Part shown: in pieces, positions 1 to 11,098 of the stretch
Numbering within the stretch: position 1 is the first letter of the stretch
How the letters are laid out: each line of letters begins with the position of its first letter
Assembly: GCA_951799405.1 (NCBI GenBank)
Contig: OX637356.1
Span: forward strand, 10,005,229 to 10,069,228
Reading direction: 5' to 3'
From: Agapetus fuscipes
Taxonomy: Eukaryota; Arthropoda; Insecta; Trichoptera; Glossosomatidae
Length of the DNA: 64,000 nucleotides
The notes under the pieces: model-generated
What the model was told of the DNA's origin: nothing
Seen by the model: the letters and a program-made list of their open reading frames with translations, nothing else
Databases searched by the model: none
Position numbers and translations under genes: made by a program

Positions 1-51
1 AGCAAAATTAACCATGACATTTGCGTAATGTAGTTTTGCAGCGATGTTTAC

Positions 52-207
52 CTTTTTGCCATCGACTATCCAAAGCAAGGAAGGATAACCCTTGACATCA
101 AACTGTGAACAAGGTCCGCGGTACACCGTGCAGTCCACCTTACTGATGGACACTTCTGGATTCTGCAACATACTCTTGGCCAATTCCTCCCACGTCGGAG
201 CCAATTT
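52..207 (-). CDS. prtp: prtp exon 5 (rest of thioredoxin domain 2)
   Basis: A polypyrimidine tract and CATAG acceptor are followed by KLAPTWEELAKSMLQNP, then KVDCTVYRGPCSQFDVKGYP and LLWIVDGKK. The donor is AAG|GTAAAC. Later exons are outside the window. Confidence 0.88.
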
Positions 208-3200
208 CTATGAAAAAAAAAACATCAGAACAGTTAATTTCTGCCCTATTGATATTATTCTTATTAGGACTTAAAGACAATAATTACGATAAATTTTTTA
301 AAGAAACATTTTTGAAACATAACCTCAACTTTTTTTGAATAATTTGGAACAAGAACAAAATAAATGGAAAGAAGAAATAAAAAATCAAAATTGTATACCT
401 ACCTACCTACCTGTAATACCTACCTGATGAACATGGCAGAAGACGTGAAATGGACAATTTACATTTTTATATGGACAATCTATATTCTGTTTTAATTTTA
501 TGTTTTATAGCTGTATTTTTTATTTGTATTTTTAAACTCACTTTAGTTCTTAACATTTTGTTTTGTAGCAATGGCCACCAACAATAATTTTAAATCTGTA
601 CATTGTGGAAATGCCACCACTAATTTTCATAGAAAGAACGAATGGGTTTTCGGGACATGGAATGTAAGGAAGATGAATGATTGCAAGGAGAAAGAAATTA
701 TGAATGTAATGAAAGAGAAACGAATAAAAGTAATGGGTGTGACAGAAACAAAAATGAAAGGGAATGGTGAGAAAGTATTAGCGAATGGTGAATTGTATAT
801 TTGGTCAGGTGTGGAAGATGGGAATGAAAGGCAGGGTGTAGGTGTAATTGTGAGTGAGTGTGTGAAGGGATGCATAGCGGGTTACCAAAGAATTTCTCCA
901 AGGATTTTGGTTGTTAAATTCAAAATTAACAGTTTGAAACTTTTCTTGGTGACCTGTTATGCTCCTGTTGATTCAGAGTGTATGGAGGTGAGAATAAGTT
1001 TTTGGAATGAGCTGAATGCGGTTGTGCATGAAAGGAAGAAGAATGAAAACATTGTAATTTTAGGTGATATGAATGGATGGATAGCAGAGGGATGAATGTT
1101 TGAAAATTATTGGTCCTGGTGGGAGAGGTGTAGTCAATGATAATGGGCGACATCTGATTGCTTTGTGTGCGGAGCACAGTCTTTTTGCATCGAATACTTG
1201 GTTTCGGCATAAGGATGTGCATCTGTACACGAGGCAGATTGTGGGAAGTCGCACAATCATTGACTACATCTGTGTGGATGAAAGATTGAGAGGAGCCGTA
1301 AGAGATAGCCGTGTCTACCGCGGGCCTGAAATAGGCAGTGATCACTATCTCTTATGTGCTAAAATAATGCTTGGTGAAGTAAGAAAGAAGAAACGCAAGA
1401 AGCAAGTAAGAATGACTAGAATAAAAGTAGAAAGGCTGAATGAAGAAAATGTGAAAGAGAAGTATGTATCAGAGCTCCACAAAATTTTAAGTGTAAATGA
1501 ACTTGAGAAGAATGTGTGTGGAAAAGATATTGAAAGCATGTGGAAAGATCTGAAGGAAGGAATGATTGAATGTGCTAAAAAAGTATGTGGGGTAACGAAA
1601 GGTGGAAAATTGAAAGGAGATGCCTGGTGGAATGATAGAGTGAAAGAAGCTGTGAAAGTTAAGAAAAAGTGTTATGAAAATTGGCTGAATGATAGAAATG
1701 ATAGAAAGCTAGAAGACGAATATAAGATAGCTAAGAGAATGGCGAAGACTATAATTTATGAAAGCAAGATGAATGAACAGAGAAAGATTGATGAAAGGAT
1801 TAACAAAAGTTTCACCGACAGTAAGAAGGAATTTTGGAGGTGGATCAATGCGGATAGAAATAAATCTTCTGCATTGACCACTCCGGGAGTCAAAAGTGCT
1901 GCCGGTGAGATGGTATGGGAGAATGAAGAAGTATGCAAGAGATGGAAAAACTATTTTCAAGAAATTTTTGGCCAGGGTGAAAGAAGAATTTATGAACAGA
2001 CAGATGAAGAGAATGAATTGAAGATTTTGAAAGAAGAAATGAAAGTGTCTATTTCACGTCTGAAGAATGGGAAGTCTGCTGGGTTTGATGGTATAAATGG
2101 TGAAATGTTGAAAGCAGGAGGTGAATGTGTGATAGATTGGATGTTTGAATTATGTAAGCTTTGTGTGAATGCAGGAGTAGTACCGATGGATTGGAGGAAG
2201 GCAGTCATTGTTCCCATTTACAAAGGTAAAGGGGACAAAAAAGACTGTCAGAACTTCAGACCAATCAGTCTACTCAGTATACCAGGAAAAGTCTTCTGTA
2301 AGGTGATTATAAAAAATTTGATTCTGACTACTAGCAAAAGGGTTTCCGATATACAGTCCGGCTTTATGGCCGGTAGAGGCTGTGTTGATCAGATTTTCAC
2401 TCTACGACAACTTGTTGAAAAACAATTGTCGGTGAGGGGGAAACTATTCACGGCCTTTGTGGATCTGGAAAAGGCTTTTGACTCAGTGGACAGAGGTATG
2501 TTGTGGGATGTTTTGAAAGCATACGGAGTGAATGGAGCTCTACTCAATGCGGTGCATGCGAACTATGAGAATAGTATGGCCTGCATTCGTATTGATGGTG
2601 AGTATAGTGAATGGTTTGAAGTTTTTAAGGGTGTAAGGCAAGGATGTGTGATGAGCCCATGGCTATTTAACATAGTCATGGACAAGTGTGTTCGAGATGC
2701 TAGACTTGATGATTGTGGATTAATGATAGGAGAGAGCAAAGTAAGCGTTCTACTGTATGCGGATGATGCAGTCCTTGTATCTGATTCAGCAGTGGAATTG
2801 CAAATGATGCTCTCTAGATTGAACGAAGCTTTGAAAGGTAATAATTTGAAGTTGAATGCAAGAAAGACGAAAGTTTTGATTTTTGAAAGAGATGATGAAA
2901 ATATGAATTATGAATTTAAAATTAATGGAATGAATGTTGATGTTGTAAATGAGTTTGTATATTTGGGATGTAAGTTTGAAAAAGATGGAAGAATGGCCGG
3001 TGAATTTGAAAGAAGAATAATGAAAGGCAGGTGTGTACTGGGTGCGACCGCTTGCATCGCCAGGAACCAAAATCTCTCAAAAAATGTTAGATTGGCGGTG
3101 CACGGTGGTATACTAGTGCCAACCTTGATGTATGGAAGTGAAGCCTGGACGGTGAGTGAAAGGGAAATTAGTAAAGTCCATACAGTAGAAATGGACTATC

Positions 3201-6200
3201 TAAGAAGTATGATTGGGAAAAAACGAAGTGACAGGGTGAGGAATGATTTTGTAAGAGAAGAATGTGGTGTAAGGGAAAGTGTGAAAGTGAAGATTAAAAG
3301 AAGTATGTTAAGATGGTTCGGGCACTTGGAGAGAATGAGTGATGAAAGATTGACGAAGAAAGTATATGTTGCTACAATAGATGGATGTCGTGGTAGAGGA
3401 AGACCGAGAAAAGTATGGAAGGATCAAATCTCTGAAATAGCGAATGAATGGGATATCCAGAGTCATAATAAAAGGAGGACTTGTATGAAAAAGGTTATGA
3501 CTCTGGATGAAATGAAAGAAGTATGCAAGGACAGGAAGAAGTGGCGGCTAATCTGCAATGTTGATTTCTAATGTTGGTGTATTCATTTGCTACATTTTTT
3601 GCATAGGAAATTTTTGACTTTTTTTGTATAGATTTCTTTGTAAGGTTTTGTTCTTTTTTATATTTAAATGTAATTTATTATTCATATTCCTTGACTTATA
3701 GGTTGGTATGAGGCTGACCACCCATACTGTAAAAAATGGTTCACTTTGCCAATGTCACCCCTGTTTCAGGGAAGGTCGGCAAAAGTTGTGGGGCTTATGT
3801 TCATTTGAGGTTTGGATTTTATTTGTAAGTACACATTCAGCATTTGTAAGCGCGAACTACACTTGTTGGTTTGTGGGCATACATCTGAGAGCTTTAAATG
3901 AATATATCTTTGCAACTTAGATTATAGATTATAGATTATAGGACTAAGGTCTTCACAATTATAATAACTGAACAGTTGAAAAAAAATTATGAACGGATAT
4001 GAGATGAACCATTATAAGATAACTTATATTATACTCGACGTTTTGTGAGCGACGTAGCCAATGTCTTCAGGAGCTAAGTCAATGCATGTTTAGTTTGGTT
4101 TGTAGTCATGGGCGTGCCTCTGACCTGGAGGGTAATTTCGTGCCATCATTTAAGATCTCGGAAAGGTCACATTAAAGTTCCAGCTTTGTACCTACTTTGT
4201 GTGTCTTATGAAGCACCAGATGAAAAATACACAAAGGATGCATGCAGGTGTTTTGTTATTGGTTCTGCTTGATACTTCCTTGACTTATAGGTTGGTATGA
4301 GGCTGAAAAATGGTTCACTTTACCAATGTAAACCCTGTTTCAGGGGAAGGTTGGTAAAAGTCGTCAACCAGGCGGATTGCTGGGAAAAAGGCTCGATGGT
4401 TGCTAAGGACGGCAGTCCCATACAAGACTGACATTTGCTCGCCGAGAAAAAAGGTTAACAAATACAAAGATGTTGCGAGTCCATTGGAAAATCTATTAAA
4501 AGGAAAGGTTCCAAACCTGGCAATGTCCACACCACGGGGCATAGAACTTGATGAAGTGCTTCCCTTTAGCGATGTGCTTCTCGAAGCTGTCGTCTGTGAG
4601 CTCTACCAGGCCATTCAGCACAGCCGGGATGGCGGGGATCTCCCCACTCTCCTGGAACAATATCACCCATTTACACACAAGAAAGAAGTATGTAAGGACA
4701 GAAAGAAATGGCGGTTGATTTGTAATGCTGGCGGCTAGGGCTAGGGTCTTTCATTTGTTGAACGTGTCTGCTTGTGAGAAAACATTTAATTTAAATCTTA
4801 AATGTAATATATTTTTTTGCAACTTAGATTATAAATTTATAGGGTCGAAGTTGTTGTTGCTAGGACACGAGGCAGGCGGAGCTCGAACCGGCGTTAGTAC
4901 CAATAATGCAAATTTGAGTGCCAATGTTGTCGCCAAGTCCGGTCGATAGCTCAGTTGGTAGAGTGCTTGCATTCTACCCCGTGAGCTCGGGTTCGAATCC
5001 CACCGAGGAGGGTCTCAGAAATGATTTCCAATTTCGGTGTGTATTTAAAACCCCATTATATAAATACCGGCGAGGTTTACTCAGCCTTTACAAGAAATGA
5101 GTACCAGCCCCCTCGGGAGCTGGGAAATTCCCACTTCAACTGAAGTGGTTGGCGTAAGGCCGGCCCCCTTACCTGTAAAAATAAATAGGTTCAACTCGCC
5201 ACATGCGACCCCTTCGGGGATAACGCGGCAAGAAGTTACACTATATGTGTAGCTTAGTTGCGTAATGCCTTATCCCCTCGATCGTCCCAGCGAATACTGA
5301 AATGTCAATACTTTCATTTTAACAACATAATTCACATCTTCTTTTACCATCAGCTGCTTCTAAGCACTTTGTTTACGGTGCTCCTAGCACAAAACAATGC
5401 GGCAACTCACCTCGATTTCGCAAATAAATAAAAAAGTATGAAAACAAAATCACTCTACAGGAGTGCAGTCGTATACTCCATACATTTTCGATAACGCCAT
5501 TGAGATGCGACTTATAAAATGTTATATACACTGAAACATACTGCCGACTTTAGACTATCGAGTGTAAAATATTGCGTACTACACAACCATTTTATAAATC
5601 AAAATTTTTATTTAAAAAATATAAATTTTGTAAACAGAAAAAATATATATGAAAAATAAAGCGCTCACTAGAGACACTGTTGTATCCTTCATACCCAACT
5701 ACATAACTATGCTACGCTTGCGCGAAATTATGCATGTCTGCTTGTGGGAATGCATTTAATATGAATCTCAAATGATACATATCTTTGCAGCTTAGATTTA
5801 GATTTAGGGCCGGCCTTACACCAACCACTTCAGTTGAAGTGGGGGTTTCTCAACTTCCGAGAGGGCTGGCACTCATTTCTCGTGAAGGCTGAGTAAGCCT
5901 TGCCGGTATTCTATTTTGGGGTTTGAAATAAACATCGAAATGGGAAATCATTTCTGACACCCTCGGTGGGATTAGAACCCGAGCTCACGGCATGGAATAC
6001 AAGCACTCTACCAACTGAGCTATCGACCATACATTTTTACATTTACACAATCTGTTCTAATAGAGCTAAGTACAGCAACATATTGAATGCAAGTTGTTGA
6101 ATATTAGGAATGTAAAAGTCTCGTATAAATGGAACATATTTTTTGATATAGAAATGATAGTCTTTCTTAGATATGTTAAACAGATTATATAAAACTTGCC

Positions 6201-9200
6201 TCCGGCTTGTCTCCCATCTCTTCATTTATAAAGTTGGTAAGTGTGGGGAGGTCTCTGATGCCGCGGAATTTGACTCCTGCGGTCTCGCCAACTTTGAAAA
6301 ACTTCAACGTCGGGTAACCTTGAAACATAATTCATTCTCAGCAAGCGTTTTACTATAAAGTGTTGGATTATAAACAAAGGTACAGTAAGAACCTGTATTT
6401 AACAAATTAAGGTCAAGTGGGGTAAGTGAAACAATATAAATAATATTAGGATGATTTATTTGGTGAGCGCTGTTTTTGTGTGATTCACGCCTCAAGAGCC
6501 CTCTGCGGGCTTGGTCATCGCTATAGACCCAGTTGCTGTAAGGCTGGCTGGACCTTTGGTGACCGGTCTTTTATAAAGGTATACGAATATTTCAACTCAG
6601 GGAAGAGCATATTTAAAAATATAAATTGTACATTTTTTGTGATCAGCCGGGATTCCAACCCACAATCTTCCGTTTACCAGTCCAAAGCATTACCACTGGA
6701 CTACAGACCGGTCATAATAATCTATGTTTAGATAATTAACTATTGGAGATTGCATTTATGGCGCACTGTCGATAAAAAAAATGACAAATTAGCTTCACTG
6801 TTTAAACAAAAAATGTTAAGTATATCATTACATGGTTACTAAGCTACACATATCTTGTAACTTCTTGCCGCACTGTCCGCAAGGGATTGCATATGGCTAG
6901 TGGAACTTATTTATTTTTACAGATAAGGGGGCCAGCCTTACACCAACCACTTCACTCGAAATGGGGTTTTCCCATTCTCAAAAAGGCTGGTCTTCATTTC
7001 TTCTGAAGGCTGAATAAACCTTACGAGCGTTTGTGATTTTAGGTTCGAAATAAACAACAAAACAGGTAAAGATTGATCAATAACACAATAAGTATCATAA
7101 ACAAAAGCAAAAAACTAGATTCCATGATTTGATTTCTTTTTCATTACGGCTTATTTGCATTTTCACTTTATTCAGGCGTTTTTCTTTGAAAACGTTAAAT
7201 AGGAGTTTCACTGTATGTGTAATACCAGTTGACTTATAATATCTGTGGACTAGTAGAAACAATTTTAACAAAATTACACGCTATATCCGTCTCAACCCAC
7301 TCAGCGAAGATAACCAAGATGTTCACAGTCTGATGTAAAAAAAAAAATAAGGTTACGCTAGGAAATCTTTCCAGAAAGTTGGCAGTTTTAAAATTCATGC
7401 CTGCGAGAGCATTGTGCACACATATTTCTTGTTTTTGTCAGTGAATTTGTCAGTTTTGAGAGAGAAATTTCACTATTATAAAATACAACATGTCTAATTA
7501 ATGTGTGTCAAAACACAAGACGGAGAAAGCAAGAAAACATAGGATTTCACATGATTATTAAATATTCAGTGGTGTTTGACAGCTAGGCGGTCGACAGGAC
7601 CGGTTGACAGGTACGTTAACTCCAGGCGCGTGCATAGGGTTAGGCAAATACATATTTTCTCCCATTCCAAAATAACTCATTTGAAATTGACTGAAGTGCT
7701 AACGATGGCTCAAATTGAACTTAAATTTTGAATTTTAAATCTGAATAGTTAGTTATAGTCCATAAATTACGTCATCGATTTTGGCCGATTTTCGACCCCC
7801 CCCCCCCCCCCTAAAATCATCCTATAGTCATTATCTAATGACCCCCTCCCCCCTCTTGCTGTAATAATGGATGAGCTTAATAATTAATAATGTTATATTA
7901 CTTACATAAGTTAGTATATTTTGTAGAAATTGGTATTTACAAGAACGACGTCACTTTTGGTACTCGTACATCATTTGCCATCATCCGCAGACCAGACTCC
8001 CCCCCCCTGAATGCGAATGACGTAATATATGGACAGCCCCATATCAAGTTTTAATGGATTTTTACCATAAAATGCCTACCTATTATGCGCATGTGCCTGT
8101 ATGGGATGCATGCCCCTGGTTGACTCATAGTATGTTACAATGCCGTAAGCTAGTGTCATCTCCACTAATATTACATCACAATGGTACTACCTGTCACATC
8201 ATTTTCAGAGCAGACTTCCTTTTCAACGGTGCAATCCACTTTGGCAATGTTTACTTTACTGTCTTCTTCAACGTTCAACATTTCCGATAATTGCGACCAT
8301 ATTGGTGACAATCGCTGACAATGCCCGCACCTACAAAATAACAATGATGACGCATACAGAATCAAAAGTATCCTTAACATTTAAATGATAGATATTGACG
8401 AGCATTCATAAAAAATATATTACAAAGATGATTAAAAAAATATGTGCATCTTTTAATGGACTCCACACATTTGAAAATAGGGGAAAATGTGATGACACTT
8501 GGCCAGGCCAGAGGTAGGACAGACAGTCATAGCTTCAATACAATGTTATGTAGGTACCTAGATTGAAAACACGTAAGTGCTATGTGCTACTGTCACCGGC
8601 GTACATTTATATTGCTGTAAAATAAGAATACAACCTTGATTATAGGGAATCCCATTGAATGGTTGAAGTCACATAATCCATAATCTAAGTTGCAAAGATA
8701 TTGCCATTTAAGGCTTGTATTAAATGCACGCCCACAAGCGGCCATGTATAAGTTGTATGTGTACTTACAAAATAAACTAAAAATAATAATATTAGGATGA
8801 TTTATTTGGTGAGCGCTGTTCTTTTGTGTGTATCACACCTCAAGAGCCCTCTGCGAGCTTGGTCGTCGCTGTAGAAAGCGCCAATTCTCAAGCAAGACCC
8901 AGTTGTTGTAAGGTTGGATGGACCTCACATGAACATAGACCTTGCAACCCCTGCCACCCTTCCCTGAAACCGGGGTGGCATTGGCAAAAGTGAACCAAGT
9001 TATTATAGCATGTGGGGTCAGCTTCATACCAACCTATTGGTCAAGGAAATGGGTGAATCTATACTGCAGATATATTGGCATTTAAGGCTCATATTAAATG
9101 CACGCCCACAAGCAGACACGTATAAGTCACGCTTACACATTCTGCATGGGTATTCACAAAATAAACATAAGCCATGCAACTCCTGCCACCTTTCCCTGAA

Positions 9201-9544
9201 ATGGTGTGGGTATTGGCAAAAGTGAACCAAGTTTTTACAACTTGGGGGTTCAGCCTGATATCAAAACTATCAGTCAAGGAACAAAGAAGCTGAGGGATAT
9301 GTTAAAAGTGGATATTTTAAATTTGAGTAAAAATAACTCAGCCTCAATTACCATGAAACTCTTAACCTACAAAAATTAGGTAATTAAATAAATCTCACCA
9401 AGGCGCGTAAAACATGACGAAGTGATTCTTTGTTGGGACAATGGTCTTAAAGTTTTCTGTGGTGAGTACAATCGTGTGCTCATCTTCCTCGACGCAAGAC
9501 ACCGAGCTGAGAACCAGCAAGGAGAGCAACGCAAACACTAACAT
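52..9544 (-). CDS. prtp: TXNDC5/pretaporter-type thioredoxin-domain ER protein (5' five exons; runs off the left edge)
   Basis: This is a PDI-family, soluble ER protein with several thioredoxin domains, which in this family oxidise or isomerise disulfides of folding clients. The five exons join in phase to 232 codons. Residues 1-17 form a hydrophobic signal peptide. The first thioredoxin domain has an APWCGHC active site (CGHC 50-53) and a GYPTLKFF beta strand. The second starts near residue 146 and has APWCGHC at 176-179 followed by KLAPTWEELAKS. Both resemble Drosophila pretaporter and vertebrate TXNDC5/ERp46, which have three such domains and a C-terminal ER-retrieval signal; the third domain would lie left of position 52. 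The start at 9544 was chosen because it directly precedes the signal peptide. Intron 3 uses a GC donor. The introns hold SINEs, RTE tails and a MITE. In Drosophila, pretaporter is also an engulfment ligand for Draper; nothing here tests that. Confidence 0.9.
571..1095 (+). pseudogene. RTE LINE copy 1: endonuclease N-terminal part
   Basis: The apurinic-like endonuclease domain is recognisable from GTWNVRKMN, GVTETKMKGNGEK and VILGDMNGW, the Mg-binding strands of the exonuclease-endonuclease-phosphatase fold. The frame ends at 1095 because about 5 bp are missing near 1085 relative to copy 2, which reads GWIGAQRDE here. The next frame (from 1100) carries the remainder. This copy therefore cannot make one continuous EN-RT protein without frameshifting. 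Confidence 0.85.
1100..3571 (+). pseudogene. RTE LINE copy 1: rest of endonuclease plus reverse transcriptase
   Basis: The 823-codon frame holds the end of the endonuclease (IGSDHYLL), then RT motifs NFRPISLLSIPGK, FVDLEKAFDSVDR, GVRQGCVMSPWLFN and the catalytic YADDAVLVSD. It ends with an RTE-like C-terminus ([32 protein letters not shown]). It differs from copy 2 at only a modest number of residues. It is intact from 1100 to its stop, but the N-terminal endonuclease is in another frame. Confidence 0.85.
3942..4273. other. prtp intron 4, no recognised feature
   Basis: AT-rich sequence with no gene. A short stretch near 4108-4130 (GGGCGTGCCTCTGA) resembles 16680-16700, so part is probably an old dispersed repeat. 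Confidence 0.4.
4274..4365 (+). repeat. RTE 3'-tail copy, partial
   Basis: It starts at the recurrent 5' edge TTCCTTGACTTATAGGTTGG and covers the ATGGTTCACTTT and CCTGTTTCAGGG blocks. It has a small internal deletion compared with the tail of the LINE at 3690-3941. Confidence 0.7.
4517..4651 (-). CDS. prtp: prtp exon 4 (second CGHC active site)
   Basis: The acceptor TTGTTCCAG precedes ESGEIPAIPAVL. The exon runs through FIKFYAPWCGHCQ to donor CAG|GTTTGG, phase 0 at both ends. Confidence 0.9.
4672..4842 (+). repeat. RTE LINE remnant: ORF C-terminus fused to tail end
   Basis: It begins with the last codons of an RTE ORF ([14 protein letters not shown]) and jumps to the tail sequence ending TTGCAACTTAGATTATA. 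It lies about 20 bp upstream of prtp exon 4 on the minus strand. Confidence 0.65.
4938..5264 (+). mobile_element. SINE family B, near complete copy
   Basis: A tRNA-like head (GATAGCTCAGTTGGTAGAGTG as A box; GGGTTCGAATCCC as B box) is followed by a ~250 bp body ending GTGTAGCTTAGTTGCG. The same head and body recur at 36658-36990, 32390-32693 and, inverted, at 5812-6029. Those repeats and the non-tRNA body make it a SINE rather than a tRNA gene. Confidence 0.85.
5265..5720. other. prtp intron 3, no recognised feature
   Basis: No coding exon, tRNA-like box or inverted repeat was seen. The sequence is AT-rich. Confidence 0.4.
5721..5808 (+). repeat. RTE 3'-tail, short copy
   Basis: It matches only the last part of the tail (GTCTGCTTGTGGGAATGCAT through TTTGCAGCTTAGATTTAGATTT). 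Confidence 0.65.
5812..6029 (-). mobile_element. SINE family B, inverted copy
   Basis: It reads as the reverse complement of the 4938 copy. The tRNA-like head is at 5960-6029 and the body extends to the GGCCGGCCTTACACC region. It lies between prtp exons 3 and 4. Confidence 0.8.
6200..6318 (-). CDS. prtp: prtp exon 3 (cis-Pro strand of thioredoxin domain 1; GC donor)
   Basis: This exon encodes GYPTLKFFKVGETAGVKF, then RGIRDLPTLTNFINEEM, typical of the end of a TXNDC5 domain. The acceptor is TTTCAAG. The donor is GAG|GCAAGT, a GC-AG intron. The exon enters in phase 1 and leaves in phase 0, exactly as needed to link exons 2 and 4. Confidence 0.85.
6436..6714 (-). mobile_element. SINE family C, inverted copy
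   Basis: The tRNA-like head (GACCGGTCTGTAGTCCAGTG in reverse complement, B box GGTTGGAATCC) is at 6650-6714. The tail with AATATTATTTATATTG is at 6436. It matches the plus-strand copy at 33160-33475. Confidence 0.75.
6838..7056 (-). repeat. SINE family B body, partial inverted copy
   Basis: Reverse complement of the B body (AAGCTACACATA, GGGGCCAGCCTTACACC) without the tRNA-like head. Confidence 0.65.
7758..8034. mobile_element. Short inverted-repeat element (MITE) with poly-C tracts
   Basis: The ends are inverted: GTCCATAAATTACGTCAT at the left and ATGACGTAATATATGGAC at the right, each followed inward by a C- or G-rich block (poly-C at 7795-7812). There is no coding capacity. It lies in prtp intron 2, about 155 bp from exon 2. 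Target duplication was not resolved, so the superfamily is unknown. Confidence 0.65.
8191..8330 (-). CDS. prtp: prtp exon 2 (first CGHC active site)
   Basis: The acceptor TTTTGTAG is followed by G-TGC-GGG-CAT-TGT, which completes WCGHC. The exon continues through KVDCTVEKEVC, the conserved second thioredoxin strand. The donor is ACAG|GTAGTA, phase 1. Confidence 0.9.
8676..9050 (-). repeat. RTE 3'-tail copy split by a SINE C insertion
   Basis: The parts at 8676-8779 and 8937-9050 together make one inverted tail copy. Between them lies a SINE C tail (8787-8936). The order shows that the SINE inserted later. Confidence 0.7.
8787..8936 (-). mobile_element. SINE family C tail, inserted in RTE tail
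   Basis: Inverted C tail from AATAATATTAGGATGATTTA to GGTTGGATGGACC. The tRNA-like head is missing. Confidence 0.7.
9060..9283 (-). repeat. RTE 3'-tail copy
   Basis: A near-complete inverted tail (TGCAGATATATTGGCATTTAAG to TCAGTCAAGGAAC), about 115 bp downstream of prtp exon 1 inside intron 1. Confidence 0.7.
9399..9544 (-). CDS. prtp: prtp exon 1 (signal peptide, start of thioredoxin domain 1)
   Basis: Reading from the ATG at 9544, it encodes a signal peptide and runs to FYAPW. The donor GTGAGA splits the active-site Trp codon (phase 2). Confidence 0.9.
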
Positions 9545-9625
9545 GACGGCGAATTGTATTGAATGTTTCTTCCTGAGAAACGCCCCCGCGAATAAACGGC
9601 AAGCAGATTGTGGATAAGTCTGTTA

Positions 9626-9650
9626 TCAGTGACGTGCTGATAACGTGGTA
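9626..9650 (-). promoter_or_regulatory. Candidate unfolded-protein-response sites upstream of prtp
   Basis: TGACGTG (9630-9636) and ACGTGG (9643-9648) lie about 85-105 bp upstream of the prtp ATG. TGACGTG(G/A) is the ATF6/XBP1-type core, and PDI-family genes are commonly induced by ER stress. No transcription start is visible, so this is motif-level inference. Confidence 0.35.
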
Positions 9651-9753
9651 AACTCAATCACGCGAACGAATGTAGGATACGTCGGCGCGCCGGCAAATTC
9701 ACTTGTCGGCCGATGACGATGACGGATATTGAGGGAGAGAGGGGAAGGGCTAT

Positions 9754-10245
9754 GGCCGTGTTCGGGGAGCGCGCTTCAAGCGCTTCAAGCACTCACACAC
9801 CGTTCGGGGAGCTCATCGTAAGCAAATATTATGAGCTATGACGTCACGCACGACGCCTCGACCGTTCGCTATTTTCGCTTTTTTGCGAAGGTGGGTCGGC
9901 TGAAGCGTTCCAACTTCACACCAATGGTTCATACAGTTCCACTGACAGTTGACAGCTAACCTCAACAACACGAATATTAGACACAATTATTAATGTTAAA
10001 TAATGGATTCGAGATATCAAAAGCTCTTCAATAATTGAAAATTCTGCTGGAAATATTAGAATCATGGCTCAATAATGCGTTTCAAGATAAATCTGCATCC
10101 GTTCTGCCGAGCTTTGACAGCTGCTGTGTGGTTGACATATGAAATTCGCTTTTTATCGTTCGGGGAGGTTTGCGATCGAGCTACCCCCACCACGATTTTT
10201 ACTGTAAGCGTTCAAAGTGCTCAAGCTAGCTCCCCGAACACGGCC
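9754..10245. mobile_element. Inverted-repeat MITE (Harbinger-like ends) upstream of prtp
   Basis: The terminal inverted repeats are GGCCGTGTTCGGGGAGC (9754) and GCTCCCCGAACACGGCC (ends 10245). They are flanked by TAT on both sides (9751-9753, 10246-10248), consistent with a 3-bp target duplication. The ends and duplication size fit the PIF/Harbinger type, although TAT is not the usual TWA. The 492-bp element has no transposase. It begins about 210 bp upstream of the prtp start codon. Confidence 0.7.
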
Positions 10246-10969
10246 TATCTGTCCGATGCGTTTCCTAAAACCAAGGCGAGCGTAATAGTATAAAAATTAG
10301 CAACCTACTTTGCGATTGTACCATCATTTTACATAACGTACTTTACTTTCCCCTAGCAACACGGCCGTGTGATGTTACAATTTTGACTCCAATAGAGTTA
10401 GCGCCGAGCCCATCCTCGTTAGGATAAGAAATGTGAATCAGCTCTCTCGAGAGCAGGGAAACCCCCACGTCAAGTAAAGTGATTGTCCGTTGGCGTAAGG
10501 GTACTTATGAACTTAGTTGCGTTTTTGGCGTCCCACCTAACTTTTTTGGGACTACTTGGAGACTTATTTTTCACAAGTGAATTAGTAGGCGCATAATTTT
10601 GTTCTCATATTGGGAAGATAACATTGAAAGATTATAAATATTGTAAGGCTCTCACGCTAGTTTCAAAATTTGACATTGCACGTTTGGGTTGCATTCATAG
10701 ATGCGGTCGCATTCGATACTTTTGGTCATAGTCCATTACCACAGGTCCATTACTTTGCCTTCTTCGTTTCGCAACAAAATCTGTGAGTAACTTTTTCAGA
10801 GCAGCACTAGAATTACTTATATACTTATCTGTTATTTTAGTTATTTGTGGCAATGTCAAATTTTGACTCGAAGAAATATAATACGCTTTACGTGCTATTT
10901 GTTTCAGTAATACAATACATACTCCCTCTTCAGTTTTTTTGTTCTGTAATGAAATTGTTCACTATACCT
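10246..10969. other. Intergenic, SINE B remnant only
   Basis: A decayed SINE B fragment lies at about 10435-10521 (CTCTCTCGAGAGCAGGGAAA through CTTAGTTGCG). The rest shows no gene. Confidence 0.45.
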
Positions 10970-11092
10970 GTCAACGACGCGTCGTTAGCCATGTTGAAAG
11001 CACCGGTTCCCATAGATCACCGAAGTTAAGCAACATTGGGCGTGGTCAGTGCTTGGATGGGTAACCGCTCAGGTGCACCGCGTGTCGTTGGC
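10970..11092 (+). repeat. 5S rRNA-like unit heading a SINE
   Basis: About 123 bp resemble a whole 5S rRNA. The A-box region ATCACCGAAGTTAAGCAACA and the C-box region GTGCTTGGATGGGTAACCGC are both present, and the unit ends in GTGTCGTTGGC. Six bases later comes the tRNA-like head of SINE C. The start is diverged. It is better read as a 5S-derived SINE head or insertion than a working 5S gene. Confidence 0.7.
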
Positions 11093-11098
11093 ATCTTG

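Larger units (their letters stand above)
300..3941 (+). mobile_element. RTE-type non-LTR retrotransposon, copy 1, near full length
   Basis: The unit comprises a 5' UTR (from about 300), an endonuclease plus reverse transcriptase coding region, and a 3' UTR whose last ~240 bp start at TCCTTGACTTATAGGTTGG and end in tandem ATTATAG units instead of poly(A). Short tandem-repeat tails and an EN-RT single ORF are typical of the RTE clade. It is almost the same as the minus-strand copy at 16905-20615, including 5' UTR blocks. Its left edge lies close to prtp exon 5, inside prtp intron 4. The exact 5' edge was not fixed because no target-site duplication was found. Confidence 0.85.

Noticed and set aside
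4938..5010. tRNA gene (also heads at 36660, 33163, 57103 and others)
   Set aside because: A and B boxes are present, but the same head is repeated with a constant non-tRNA body, so these are SINEs.
10970..11092. Functional 5S rRNA gene
   Set aside because: Single unit, diverged 5' end, no T-run terminator after it and directly joined to a SINE head.
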